Origin: Leishmania infantum JPCM5
Taxonomy: Eukaryota > Euglenozoa > Kinetoplastea > Trypanosomatida > Trypanosomatidae
Assembly (NCBI RefSeq): GCF_000002875.2
Contig: NC_009419.2
Coordinates: 118,433-182,432, forward strand
Reading direction: 5' to 3'
Length of the DNA: 64,000 nucleotides
Positions within the stretch are counted from its first letter, which is position 1. Each line of letters starts with the position of its first letter. This document shows, one piece after another, positions 31,907-43,900 of the stretch. Position numbers and translations under genes: made by a program. The notes beneath the pieces are model-generated. The model was not told the DNA's origin and made no database searches. It saw only the letters and a program-made list of their open reading frames with translations.

Positions 31907-34900
31907 ATGTCTTTTCTTTGGCGCCGGTGCACGCGGCAGCAACCCGCCATCGCGGCGGCGCTGCTGTGCGCCTCGCTTTTGATGCTTGTCTGCGTGGGTG
32001 TGCGCTCTGCTTCCGATGAGGCGGGCACCCTCGACTGCTCCGTGCGCGTCCCGAACTACTCTGCCGCCGAGCAGCAGCATACTCGCATGTTTCTAGACGC
32101 CATCAAGGCGGCCATCCCCGCCTTGACTTCTGTGTGGACCTGCGACAACTTCTGCGCGCACAAGGGCGTGGAGTGCACAGAGGCCGGCTTGCATGTGCGT
32201 CTCAACGTCGACGACCTCGTCGGCAGCCTCCCTGAAATACCTGAGGGCGTTATAGGATCATCTGTTGTGGTAACGAAGCTCACCTTCTCCGGCGACATCA
32301 GCAACTTGAAGGGCACGCTGCCTGTCAGCTGGCATCAACTAACCTCGCTCTCCTCGTTTGTGTTCATCTCCACGGGCGTCGAAGATACGCCGCCAGAGAT
32401 GCGGAGAAATTCAATCCAAAGCCGTGTGATGACAGACGATGCTGGATTCATCCCGGCGGCATGGGCGAGTACCGCCCAGCGTGCCAGCTCTCTGCCTGTC
32501 TCTCGGGTATCGGACAACAATATGATAGGTTCGCCGCACTCCGCATGGGCAGGGGCCAGCAGGATGGAAAGGAATTATCTACAGAAGAAAGTTGATGAAA
32601 GAAGTCTTCCCGAGGAGTGGGGCAACATGATAAACATTAAGGTTCTCAACTTAACGAACCTTAGTCTCTCCGGAACACTCCCGGCTTCCTGGGCTTCCTT
32701 GCGGTTGCTTGGGCAGCTCCTAGCTTCGAACAACCTACTTGAAGGTACCCTCCCTGCGTCTTGGGGGAGTCTGAAGAAGCTGCTTGACCTGCAGTTGATA
32801 GGTAACAAGTTCACTGGTATTATTCCGCAAGAATGGGGTGAGATGACAGCACTCCAGAGGGTCTCTCTCCAGCTTGACTACTGTACCTGCGTGCCACAAA
32901 GCTGGATCACGCGGAAAGTCGAAGTTAGACTCTACTCCACCGTTCTGGGTGGCGACTGTGAAATCACCTCAGACTGCGGCTCCAGCAGCAGCTCTGAACT
33001 GGAGTGTGATGGCCCCATTCCGTTTTACACACCAACTCAGCAAGCGCACACGCGGAACTTCCTTGAGGCGTTCAAGTACACAATTACAGACTTGCAGCCT
33101 CTGTGGACGTGCACGAACTTCTGTGTCTGGGAGTATGTGCACTGCACGCCTGCGGGTGTGGCAGTGGAGATCACTGGAACAGAGTTTTTCGGTTCTGTTC
33201 CGGAGGTGCCTGCCGATGTGAACCCGTCGGAGGTGGTGGTAAGCAAGCTTGATTTCAGTCATAGCGGGTGGGTGGAGGGCGAGTATCCCAGTAGCTGGGC
33301 TTTACTGACGTCCCTGCAGAACGTATCCTTTGCATACACTTCGATGTGGGGAACGCTGCCTTCCCACTGGAGTTCCATGTCCGCGCTGAAGTACCTCGAT
33401 TTAAGCTTCACGTGGACAGACGGTAGGTTTCCCGAGAGCTGGAGCCGCTTAGCGAACCTGGAGGTGCTCCGACTGGTGCACCTCACAATTCCCGATCACC
33501 TGCCGGCCTCGTGGAGCAGCATGAGCGCGTTGCGGGAGCTCGACCTCGACAGCACCGGCGCTTCAGGCACCCTACCCCCCTCATGGGGCGCCCTCAAGAA
33601 CCTAGAGAAGCTATCCCTGTCCAACAACAACATTGACGCAATCTTACCAGCAGAGTGGAGCTCGCTAACGCGGCTGCGAATCCTGCATCTGCATCATAAC
33701 CAGCTTTCCGGGTCCATCCCGGAAATCTACAATGCTATGTCCACCCTCACCCGCGTCAGCCTGGAGATCAACCGATTCTGCGGCTGCCTCCCAAGCACGT
33801 GGGCCGCAAAGAACGGTGTGTCTATGACGATCACCGCTCAACCGGACCTACTCGCTCCTGCCTGCGCGACAGAAAACGCTTGCAAGCCAGAGACTGAATC
33901 CAGCAGCAGCTCCGCGCCGTCGGCGTCGTCGTCGTCTGCGCCGTCCAGCAGCAGCTCCGCGCCGTCGGCGTCGTCGTCGTCTGCGCCGTCCAGCAGCAGC
34001 TCCGCGCCGTCAGCGTCCTCGTCGTCTGCGCCGTCCAGCAGCAGCTCCGCGCCGTCGGCGTCCTCATCGTCTGCGCCGTCCAGCAGCAGCTCTGCGCCGT
34101 CCAGCAGCAGCTCCGCGCCGTCGGCGTCGTCGTCGTCTGCGCCGTCCAGCAGCAGCTCCGCGCCGTCGGCGTCCTCGTCGTCTGCACCGTCCAGCAGCAG
34201 CTCCGCGCCGTCGGCGTCGTCGTCGTCTGCGCCGTCCAGCAGCAGCTCCGCGCCGTCGGCGTCCTCGTCGTCTGCACCGTCCAGCAGCAGCTCCGCGCCG
34301 TCAGCGTCCTCGTCGTCTGCACCGTCCAGCAGCAGCTCCGCGCCGTCAGCGTCGTCGTCGTCTGCGCCGTCCAGCAGCAGCTCCGCGCCGTCGGCGTCGT
34401 CGTCGTCTGCGCCGTCCAGCAGCAGCTCCGCGCCGTCGGCGTCCTCGTCGTCTGCGCCGTCCAGCAGCAGCTCTGCGCCGTCCAGCAGCAGCTCCGCGCC
34501 GTCGGCGTCGTCGTCGTCTGCACCGTCCAGCAGCAGCTCCGCGCCGTCGGCGTCCTCGTCGTCTGCGCCGTCCAGCAGCAGCTCCGCGCCGTCGGCGTCC
34601 TCGTCGTCTGCACCGTCCAGCAGCAGCTCCGCGCCGTCAGCGTCCTCGTCGTCTGCACCGTCCAGCAGCAGCTCCGCGCCGTCGGCGTCCTCGTCGTCTG
34701 CGCCGTCCAGCAGCAGCTCCGCGCCGTCAGCGTCCTCGTCGTCTGCGCCGTCCAGCAGCAGCTCCGCGCCGTTAGCGTCGTCGTCGTCTGCGCCGTCCAG
34801 CAGCAGCTCCGCGCCGTCGGCGTCCTCGTCGTCTGCGCCGTCCAGCAGCAGCTCCGCGCCGTCGGCGTCCTCGTCGTCTGCGCCGTCCAGCAGCAGCTCC

Positions 34901-37900
34901 GCGACGTCGGCGTCGTCGTCGTCTGCGCCGTCCAGCAGCAGCTCCGCGCCGTCGGCGTCGTCGTCGTCTGCGCCGTCCAGCAGCAGCTCCGCGCCGTCGG
35001 CGTCCTCATCGTCTGCGCCGTCCAGCAGCAGCTCCGCGCCGTCGGCGTCGTCGTCGTCTGCGCCGTCCAGCAGCAGCTCCGCGCCGTTAGCGTCCTCGTC
35101 GTCTGCGCCGTCCAGCAGCAGCTCCGCGCCGTTAGCGTCCTCGTCGTCTGCGCCGTCCAGCAGCAGCTCCGCGCCGTCAGCGTCCTCGTCGTCTGCGCCG
35201 TCCAGCAGCAGCTCCGCGCCGTCGGCGTCCTCATCGTCTGCGCCGTCCAGCAGCAGCTCCGCGCCGTCGGCGTCCTCATCGTCTGCGCCGTCCAGCAGCA
35301 GCTCCGCGCCGTCCAGCAGCAGCTCCTCGCCGTCGGCGTCCTCGTCGTCTGCGCCGTCCAGCAGCAGCTCCGCGCCGTCGGCGTCCTCGTCGTCTGCGCC
35401 GTCCAGCAGCAGCTCCGCGCCGTCGGCGTCGTCGTCGTCTGCGCCGTCCAGCAGCAGCTCCGCGCCGTCGGCGTCGTCGTCGTCTGCGCCGTCCAGCAGC
35501 AGCTCCGCGCCGTCGGCGTCGTCGTCGTCTGCGCCGTCCAGCAGCAGCTCCGCGCCGTCGGCGTCCTCGTCGTCTGCGCCGTCCAGCAGCAGCTCCGCGC
35601 CGTCAGCGTCGTCGTCGTCTGCGCCGTCCAGCAGCAGCTCCGCGCCGTCGGCGTCCTCGTCGTCTGCGCCGTCCAGCAGCAGCTCCTCGCCTTCAGCGTC
35701 GTCGTCGTCTGCACCGTCCAGCAGCAGCTCCGCGCCGTCGGCGTCCTCGTCGTCTGCGCCGTCCAGCAGCAGCTCCTCGCCGTCGGCGTCCTCGTCGTCT
35801 GCGCCGTCCAGCAGCAGCTCCGCGCCGTCGGCGTCCTCGTCGTCTGCGCCGTCCAGCAGCAGCTCCGCGCCGTCGGCGTCCTCGTCGTCTGCGCCGTCCA
35901 GCAGCAGCTCCGCGCCGTCGGCGTCGTCGTCGTCTGCGCCGTCCAGCAGCAGCTCCGCGCCGTCGGCGTCCTCGTCGTCTGCACCGTCCAGCAGCAGCTC
36001 CGCGCCGTCGGCGTCCTCGTCGTCTGCGCCGTCCAGCAGCAGCTCCGCGTCGTCGGCGTCGTCGTCATCTGCACCGTCCAGCAGCAGCTCCTCGCCGTCG
36101 GCGTCCTCGTCATCTGCGCCGTCCAGCAGCAGCTCCGCGCCGTCGGCGTCCTCGTCGTCTGCGCCGTCCAGCAGCAGCTCCGCGCCGTCGGCGTCCTCGT
36201 CGTCTGCGCCGTCCAGCAGCAGCTCCGCGCCGTCGGCGTCCTCGTCGTCTGCGCCGTCCAGCAGCAGCTCCGCGCCGTCGGCGTCCTCGTCGTCTGCGCC
36301 GTCCAGCAGCAGCTCCGCGCCGTCGGCGTCCTCGTCGTCTGCGCCGTCTAGCAGCAGCTCCGCGCCGTCAGCGTCGTCGTCGTCTGCGCCGTCCAGCAGC
36401 AGCTCCGCGTCGTCGGCGTCGTCGTCGTCGGCGTCCTCGTCGTCTGCGCCGTCCAGCAGCAGCTCCGCGCCGTCAGCGTCGTCGTCGTCTGCGCCGTCCA
36501 GCAGCAGCTCCGCGTCGTCGGCGTCCTCGTCGTCTGCGCCGTCCAGCAGCAGCTCCGCGCCGTCGGCGTCCTCGTCGTCTGCGCCGTCCAGCAGCAGCTC
36601 CGCGCCGTCAGCGTCCTCGTCGTCTGCGCCGTCCAGCAGCAGCTCCGCGCCGTCAGCGTCGTCGTCGTCTGCGCCGTCCAGCAGCAGCTCCGCGCCGTCG
36701 GCGTCCTCGTCGTCTGCGCCGTCCAGCAGCAGCTCCGCGCCGTCAGCGTCCTCGTCGTCTGCGCCGTCCAGCAGCAGCTCCGCGCCGTCGGCGTCATCGT
36801 CGTCTGCGCCGTCCAGCAGCAGCTCCGCGCCGTCGGCGTCGTCGTCGTCTGCGCCGTCCAGCAGCAGCTCCGCGCCGTCGGCGTCCTCGTCGTCTGCGCC
36901 GTCCAGCAGCAGCTCCGCGCCGTCGGCGTCCTCGTCGTCTGCGCCGTCCAGCAGCAGCTCCGCGCCGTCGGCGTCGTCGTCGTCTGCGCCGTCCAGCAGC
37001 AGCTCCGCGCCGTCGGCGTCGTCGTCGTCTGCGCCGTCCAGCAGCAGCTCCGCGCCGTCGGCGTCGTCGTCGTCTGCGCCGTCCAGCAGCAGCTCCGCGC
37101 CGTCGGCGTCCTCGTCGTCTGCGCCGTCCAGCAGCAGCTCCGCGCCGTCAGCGTCGTCGTCGTCTGCGCCGTCCAGCAGCAGCTCCGCGCCGTCAGCGTC
37201 GTCGTCGTCTGCACCGTCCAGCAGCAGCTCCGCGCCGTCGGCGTCCTCGTCGTCTGCGCCGTCCAGCAGCAGCTCCGCGCCGTCGGCGTCGTCGTCGTCT
37301 GCGCCGTCCAGCAGCAGCTCCGCGCCGTCGGCGTCCTCGTCGTCTGCGCCGTCCAGCAGCAGCTCCGCGCCGTTAGCGTCGTCGTCGTCTGCGCCGTCCA
37401 GCAGCAGCTCCGCGCCGTCAGCGTCGTCGTCGTCTGCACCGTCCAGCAGCAGCTCCGCGCCGTCGGCGTCCTCGTCGTCTGCGCCGTCCAGCAGCAGCTC
37501 CGCGCCGTCGGCGTCATCGTCGTCTGCGCCGTCCAGCAGCAGCTCCGCGCCGTCGGCGTCGTCGTCGTCTGCGCCGTCCAGCAGCAGCTCCGCGCCGTCG
37601 GCGTCCTCGTCGTCTGCGCCGTCCAGCAGCAGCTCCGCGCCGTTAGCGTCGTCGTCGTCTGCGCCGTCCAGCAGCAGCTCCGCGCCGTCAGCGTCGTCGT
37701 CGTCTGCGCCGTCCAGCAGCAGCTCCGCGCCGTCGGCGTCCTCGTCGTCTGCGCCGTCCAGCAGCAGCTCCGCGCCGTCGGCGTCGTCGTCGTCTGCGCC
37801 GTCCAGCAGCAGCTCCGCGCCGTCGGCGTCGTCGTCGTCTGCGCCGTCCAGCAGCAGCTCCGCGCCGTCGGCGTCGTCGTCGTCTGCGCCGTCCAGCAGC

Positions 37901-40900
37901 AGCTCCGCGCCGTCAGCGTCGTCGTCGTCTGCGCCGTCCAGCAGCAGCTCCGCACCATCGGCGTCCTCGTCGTCTGCGCCGTCCAGCAGCAGCTCCGCGC
38001 CGTCGGCGTCCTCGTCGTCTGCACCGTCCAGCAGCAGCTCCGCGCCGTCGGCGTCCTCGTCGTCTGCACCGTCCAGCAGCAGCTCCGCGCCGTCGGCGTC
38101 GTCGTCGTCTGCGCCGTCCAGCAGCAGCTCCGCGCCGTCGGCGTCGTCGTCGTCTGCGCCGTCCAGCAGCAGCTCCGCGCCGTCGGCGTCCTCGTCGTCT
38201 GCGCCGTCCAGCAGCAGCTCCGCGCCGTCGGCGTCCTCGTCGTCTGCACCGTCCAGCAGCAGCTCCGCGCCGTCGGCGTCCTCGTCGTCTGCACCGTCCA
38301 GCAGCAGCTCCACACCGTCGGCGTCCTCGTCGTCTGCGCCGTCCAGCAGCAGCTCCACACCGTCGGCGTCGTCGTCGTCTGCGCCGTCCAGCAGCAGCTC
38401 CGCGCCGTCGGCGTCGTCGTCGTCTGCACCGTCCAGCAGCAGCTCCGCACCGTCGGCGTCCTCGTCGTCTGCGCCGTCCAGCAGCAGCTCCGCGCCGTCG
38501 GCGTCGTCGTCGTCTGCGCCGTCCAGCAGCAGCTCCGCGCCGTCGGCGTCGTCGTCGTCTGCGCCGTCCAGCAGCAGCTCCGCGCCGTCGGCGTCGTCGT
38601 CGTCTGCACCGTCCAGCAGCAGCTCCGCACCGTCGGCGTCCTCGTCGTCTGCGCCGTCCAGCAGCAGCTCCGCGCCGTCGGCGTCGTCGTCGTCTGCGCC
38701 GTCCAGCAGCAGCTCCGCGCCGTCGGCGTCCTCGTCGTCTGCGCCGTCCAGCAGCAGCTCCGCGCCGTCGGCGTCCTCGTCGTCTGCGCCGTCCAGCAGC
38801 AGCTCCGCGCCGTCGGCGTCCTCGTCGTCTGCGCCGTCCAGCAGCAGCTCCGCGCCGTCCAGCAGCAGCTCCGCGCCATCGCCGTCGTCGTCGTCTGCGC
38901 CGTCCAGCAGCAGCTCCGCGCCGTCGGCGTCCTCGTCGTCTGCGCCGTCCAGCAGCAGCTCTGCGCCGTCGGCGTCGTCGTCGTCTGCGCCGTCCAGGAG
39001 CAGCTCCGCGCCGTCCAGCAGCAGCTCCGCGCCGTCGGCGTCGTCGTCGTCTGCACCGTCCAGCAGCAGCTCCGCGCCGTCGGCGTCCTCGTCGTCTGCA
39101 CCGTCCAGCAGCAGCTCCGCGCCGTCGGCGTCCTCGTCGTCTGCACCGTCCAGCAGCAGCTCCGCGCCGTCGGCGTCGTCGTCGTCTGCGCCGTCCAGCA
39201 GCAGCTCCGCGCCGTCGGCGTCGTCGTCGTCTGCGCCGTCCAGCAGCAGCTCCGCGCCGTCGGCGTCCTCGTCGTCTGCGCCGTCCAGCAGCAGCTCCGC
39301 GCCGTCAGCGTCGTCGTCGTCTGCGCCGTCCAGCAGCAGCTCCGCGCCGTCGGCGTCGTCGTCGTCTGCGCCGTCCAGCAGCAGCTCCGCGCCGTCAGCG
39401 TCGTCGTCGTCTGCGCCGTCCAGCAGCAGCTCCGCGCCGTCAGCGTCGTCGTCGTCTGCGCCGTCCAGCAGCAGCTCCGCACCATCGGCGTCCTCGTCGT
39501 CTGCGCCGTCCAGCAGCAGCTCCGCGCCGTCGGCGTCCTCGTCGTCTGCGCCGTCCAGCAGCAGCTCCGCGCCGTCGGCGTCGTCGTCGTCTGCGCCGTC
39601 CAGCAGCAGCTCCGCGCCGTTAGCGTCCTCGTCGTCTGCGCCGTCCAGCAGCAGCTCCGCGCCGTTAGCGTCCTCGTCGTCTGCGCCGTCCAGCAGCAGC
39701 TCCGCGCCGTCGGCGTCGTCGTCGTCTGCGCCGTCCAGCAGCAGCTCCGCGCCGTCGGCGTCCTCGTCGTCTGCGCCGTCCAGCAGCAGCTCCTCGCCGT
39801 CGGCGTCGTCGTCGTCTGCGCCGTCCAGCAGCAGCTCCGCGCCGTCGGCGTCGTCGTCGTCTGCGCCGTCCAGCAGCAGCTCCGCGCCGTCGGCGTCCTC
39901 GTCGTCTGCGCCGTCCAGCAGCAGCTCCGCGCCGTCGGCGTCCTCGTCGTCTGCGCCGTCCAGCAGCAGCTCCGCGCCGTCGGCGTCCTCGTCGTCTGCG
40001 CCGTCCAGCAGCAGCTCCGCGCCGTTAGCGTCGTCGTCGTCTGCGCCGTCCAGCAGCAGCTCCGCGCCGTCGGCGTCGTCGTCGTCTGCACCGTCCAGCA
40101 GCAGCTCCGCGCCGTCGGCGTCCTCGTCGTCTGCGCCGTCCAGCAGCAGCTCCGCGCCGTCAGCGTCCTCGTCGTCTGCGCCGTCCAGCAGCAGCTCCGC
40201 GCCGTCGGCGTCATCGTCGTCTGCGCCGTCCAGCAGCAGCTCCGCGCCGTCGGCGTCGTCGTCGTCTGCGCCGTCCAGCAGCAGCTCCGCGCCGTCGGCG
40301 TCCTCGTCGTCTGCGCCGTCCAGCAGCAGCTCCGCGCCGTTAGCGTCGTCGTCGTCTGCGCCGTCCAGCAGCAGCTCCGCGCCGTCAGCGTCGTCGTCGT
40401 CTGCGCCGTCCAGCAGCAGCTCCGCGCCGTCGGCGTCCTCGTCGTCTGCGCCGTCCAGCAGCAGCTCCGCGCCGTCGGCGTCGTCGTCGTCTGCGCCGTC
40501 CAGCAGCAGCTCCGCGCCGTCGGCGTCGTCGTCGTCTGCGCCGTCCAGCAGCAGCTCCGCGCCGTCGGCGTCGTCGTCGTCTGCGCCGTCCAGCAGCAGC
40601 TCCGCGCCGTCGGCGTCCTCGTCGTCTGCGCCGTCCAGCAGCAGCTCCGCGCCGTCAGCGTCCTCGTCGTCTGCGCCGTCCAGCAGCAGCTCCGCGCCGT
40701 TGGCGTCGTCGTCGTCTGCGCCGTCCAGCAGCAGCTCCGCGCCGTCGGCGTCGTCGTCGTCTGCGCCGTCCAGCAGCAGCTCCGCGCCGTCGGCGTCCTC
40801 GTCGTCTGCGCCGTCCAGCAGCAGCTCCGCGCCGTCGGCGTCCTCGTCGTCTGCGCCGTCCAGCAGCAGCTCCGCGCCGTCGGCGTCGTCGTCGTCTGCG

Positions 40901-43900
40901 CCGTCCAGCAGCAGCTCCGCGCCGTCGGCGTCCTCGTCGTCTGCGCCGTCCAGCAGCAGCTCCGCGCCGTCCAGCAGCAGCTCCGCGCCGTCGGCGTCGT
41001 CGTCGTCTGCGCCGTCCAGCAGCAGCTCCGCGCCGTCGGCGTCCTCGTCGTCTGCGCCGTCCAGCAGCAGCTCCGCGCCGTCGGCGTCCTCGTCGTCTGC
41101 GCCGTCCAGCAGCAGCTCCGCGCCGTCGGCGTCCTCGTCGTCTGCGCCGTCCAGCAGCAGCTCCGCGCCGTCGGCGTCCTCGTCGTCTGCGCCGTCCAGC
41201 AGCAGCTCCGCGCCGTCGGCGTCGTCGTCGTCTGCGCCGTCCAGCAGCAGCTCCGCGCCGTCGGCGTCGTCGTCGTCTGCGCCGTCCAGCAGCAGCTCCG
41301 CGCCGTCGGCGTCGTCGTCGTCTGCGCCGTCCAGCAGCAGCTCCGCGCCGTCGGCGTCGTCGTCGTCTGCGCCGTCCAGCAGCAGCTCCGCGCCGTCGGC
41401 GTCGTCGTCGTCTGCGCCGTCCAGCAGCAGCTCCGCGCCGTCGGCGTCGTCGTCGTCTGCGCCGTCCAGCAGCAGCTCCGCGCCGTCGGCGTCGTCGTCG
41501 TCTGCGCCGTCCAGCAGCAGCTCCGCGCCGTCGGCGTCGTCGTCGTCTGCGCCGTCCAGCAGCAGCTCCGCGCCGTCGGCGTCCTCGTCTGCGCCGTCCA
41601 GCAGCAGCTCCGCGCCGTCGGCGTCCTCGTCGTCTGCGCCGTCCAGCAGCAGCTCCGCGCCGTCGGCGTCGTCGTCGTCTGCGCCGTCCAGCAGCAGCTC
41701 TGCGCCGTCGGCGTCGTCGTCGTCTGCGCCGTCCAGCAGCAGCTCCGCGCCGTCGGCGTCGTCGTCGTCTGCGCCGTCCAGCAGCAGCTCCGCGCCGTCG
41801 GCGTCGTCGTCGTCTGCGCCGTCCAGCAGCAGCTCCGCGCCGTCGGCGTCGTCGTCGTCTGCGCCGTCCAGCAGCAGCTCCGCGCCGTCGGCGTCGTCGT
41901 CGTCTGCGCCGTCCAGCAGCAGCTCCGCGCCGTCAGCGTCCTCGTCGTCTGCACCGTCCAGCAGCAGCTCCGCGCCGTCGGCGTCCTCGTCGTCTGCACC
42001 GTCCAGCAGCAGCTCCGCGCCGTCGGCGTCGTCGTCGTCTGCGCCGTCCAGCAGCAGCTCCGCGCCGTCAGCGTCGTCGTCGTCTGCGCCGTCCAGCAGC
42101 AGCTCTGCGCCGTCGGCGTCGTCGTCGTCTGCGCCGTCCAGCAGCAGCTCCGCGCCGTCGGCGTCGTCGTCGTCTGCGCCGTCCAGCAGCAGCTCCGCGC
42201 CGTCAGCGTCCTCGTCGTCTGCACCGTCCAGCAGCAGCTCCGCGCCGTCGGCGTCGTCGTCGTCTGCGCCGTCCAGCAGCAGCTCCGCGCCGTCGGCGTC
42301 GTCGTCGTCTGCGCCGTCCAGCAGCAGCTCCGCGCCGTCGGCGTCGTCGTCGTCTGCGCCGTCCAGCAGCAGCTCCGCGCCGTCAGCGTCCTCGTCGTCT
42401 GCGCCGTCCAGCAGCAGCTCCGCGCCGTCGGCGTCGTCGTCGTCTGCGCCGTCCAGCAGCAGCTCCGCGCCGTCAGCGTCGTCGTCGTCTGCGCCGTCCA
42501 GCAGCAGCTCTGCGCCGTCGGCGTCGTCGTCGTCTGCGCCGTCCAGCAGCAGCTCCGCGCCGTCAGCGTCCTCGTCGTCTGCACCGTCCAGCAGCAGCTC
42601 CGCGCCGTCGGCGTCGTCGTCGTCTGCGCCGTCCAGCAGCAGCTCCGCGCCGTCGGCGTCGTCGTCGTCTGCGCCGTCCAGCAGCAGCTCCGCGCCGTCG
42701 GCGTCGTCGTCGTCTGCGCCGTCCAGCAGCAGCTCTGCGCCGTCGGCGTCCTCGTCGTCTGCGCCGTCCAGCAGCAGCTCCGCGCCGTCGGCGTCGTCGT
42801 CGTCTGCGCCGTCCAGCAGCAGCTCCGCGCCGTCGGCGTCGTCGTCGTCTGCACCGTCCAGCAGCAGCTCCGCGCCGTCGGCGTCCTCGTCGTCTGCGCC
42901 GTCCAGCAGCAGCTCCGCGCCGTCGGCGTCCTCGTCGTCTGCGCCGTCCAGCAGCAGCTCCGCGCCGTCGGCGTCCTCGTCGTCTGCGCCGTCCAGCAGC
43001 AGCTCCGCGCCGTCAGCGTCCTCGTCGTCTGCGCCGTCCAGCAGCAGCTCCGCGCCGTCGGCGTCGTCGTCGTCTGCACCGTCCAGCAGCAGCTCCGCGC
43101 CGTCGGCGTCCTCGTCGTCTGCGCCGTCCAGCAGCAGCTCCGCGCCGTCGGCGTCGTCGTCGTCTGCACCGTCCAGCAGCAGCTCCGCGCCATCGGCGTC
43201 CTCGTCGTCTGCGCCGTCCAGCAGCAGCTCCTCGCCGTCGGCGTCCTCGTCGTCTGCGCCGTCCAGCAGCAGCTCCGCGCCGTCAGCGTCGTCGTCGTCT
43301 GCGCCGTCCAGCAGCAGCTCCGCGCCGTCGGCGTCGTCGTCGTCTGCGCCGTCCAGCAGCAGCTCCGCGCCGTCCAGCAGCAGCTCCGCGCCGTCGGCGT
43401 CGTCGTCGTCTGCGCCGTCCAGCAGCAGCTCCGCGCCGTCAGCGTCGTCGTCGTCTGCGCCGTCCAGCAGCACCTCCGCGCCGTCGGCGTCGTCGTCGTC
43501 TGCGCCGTCCAGCAGCAGCTCCGCGCCGTCGGCGTCGTCGTCGTCTGCGCCGTCCAGCAGCAGCTCCGCGCCGTCGGCGTCCTCGTCGTCTGCGCCGTCC
43601 AGCAGCAGCTCCGCGCCGTCGGCGTCGTCGTCGTCTGCGCCGTCCAGCAGCAGCTCCGCGCCGTCGGCGTCGTCGTCGTCTGCGCCGTCCAGCAGCAGCT
43701 CCGCGCCGTCGGCGTCGTCGTCGTCTGCGCCGTCCAGCAGCAGCTCCGCGCCGTCGGCGTCGTCGTCGTCTGCGCCGTCCAGCAGCAGCTCCGCGCCGTC
43801 AGCGTCGTCGTCGTCTGCGCCGTCCAGCAGCAGCTCCGCGCCGTCGGCGTCGTCGTCGTCTGCGCCGTCCAGCAGCAGCTCCGCGCCGTCGGCGTCGTCG

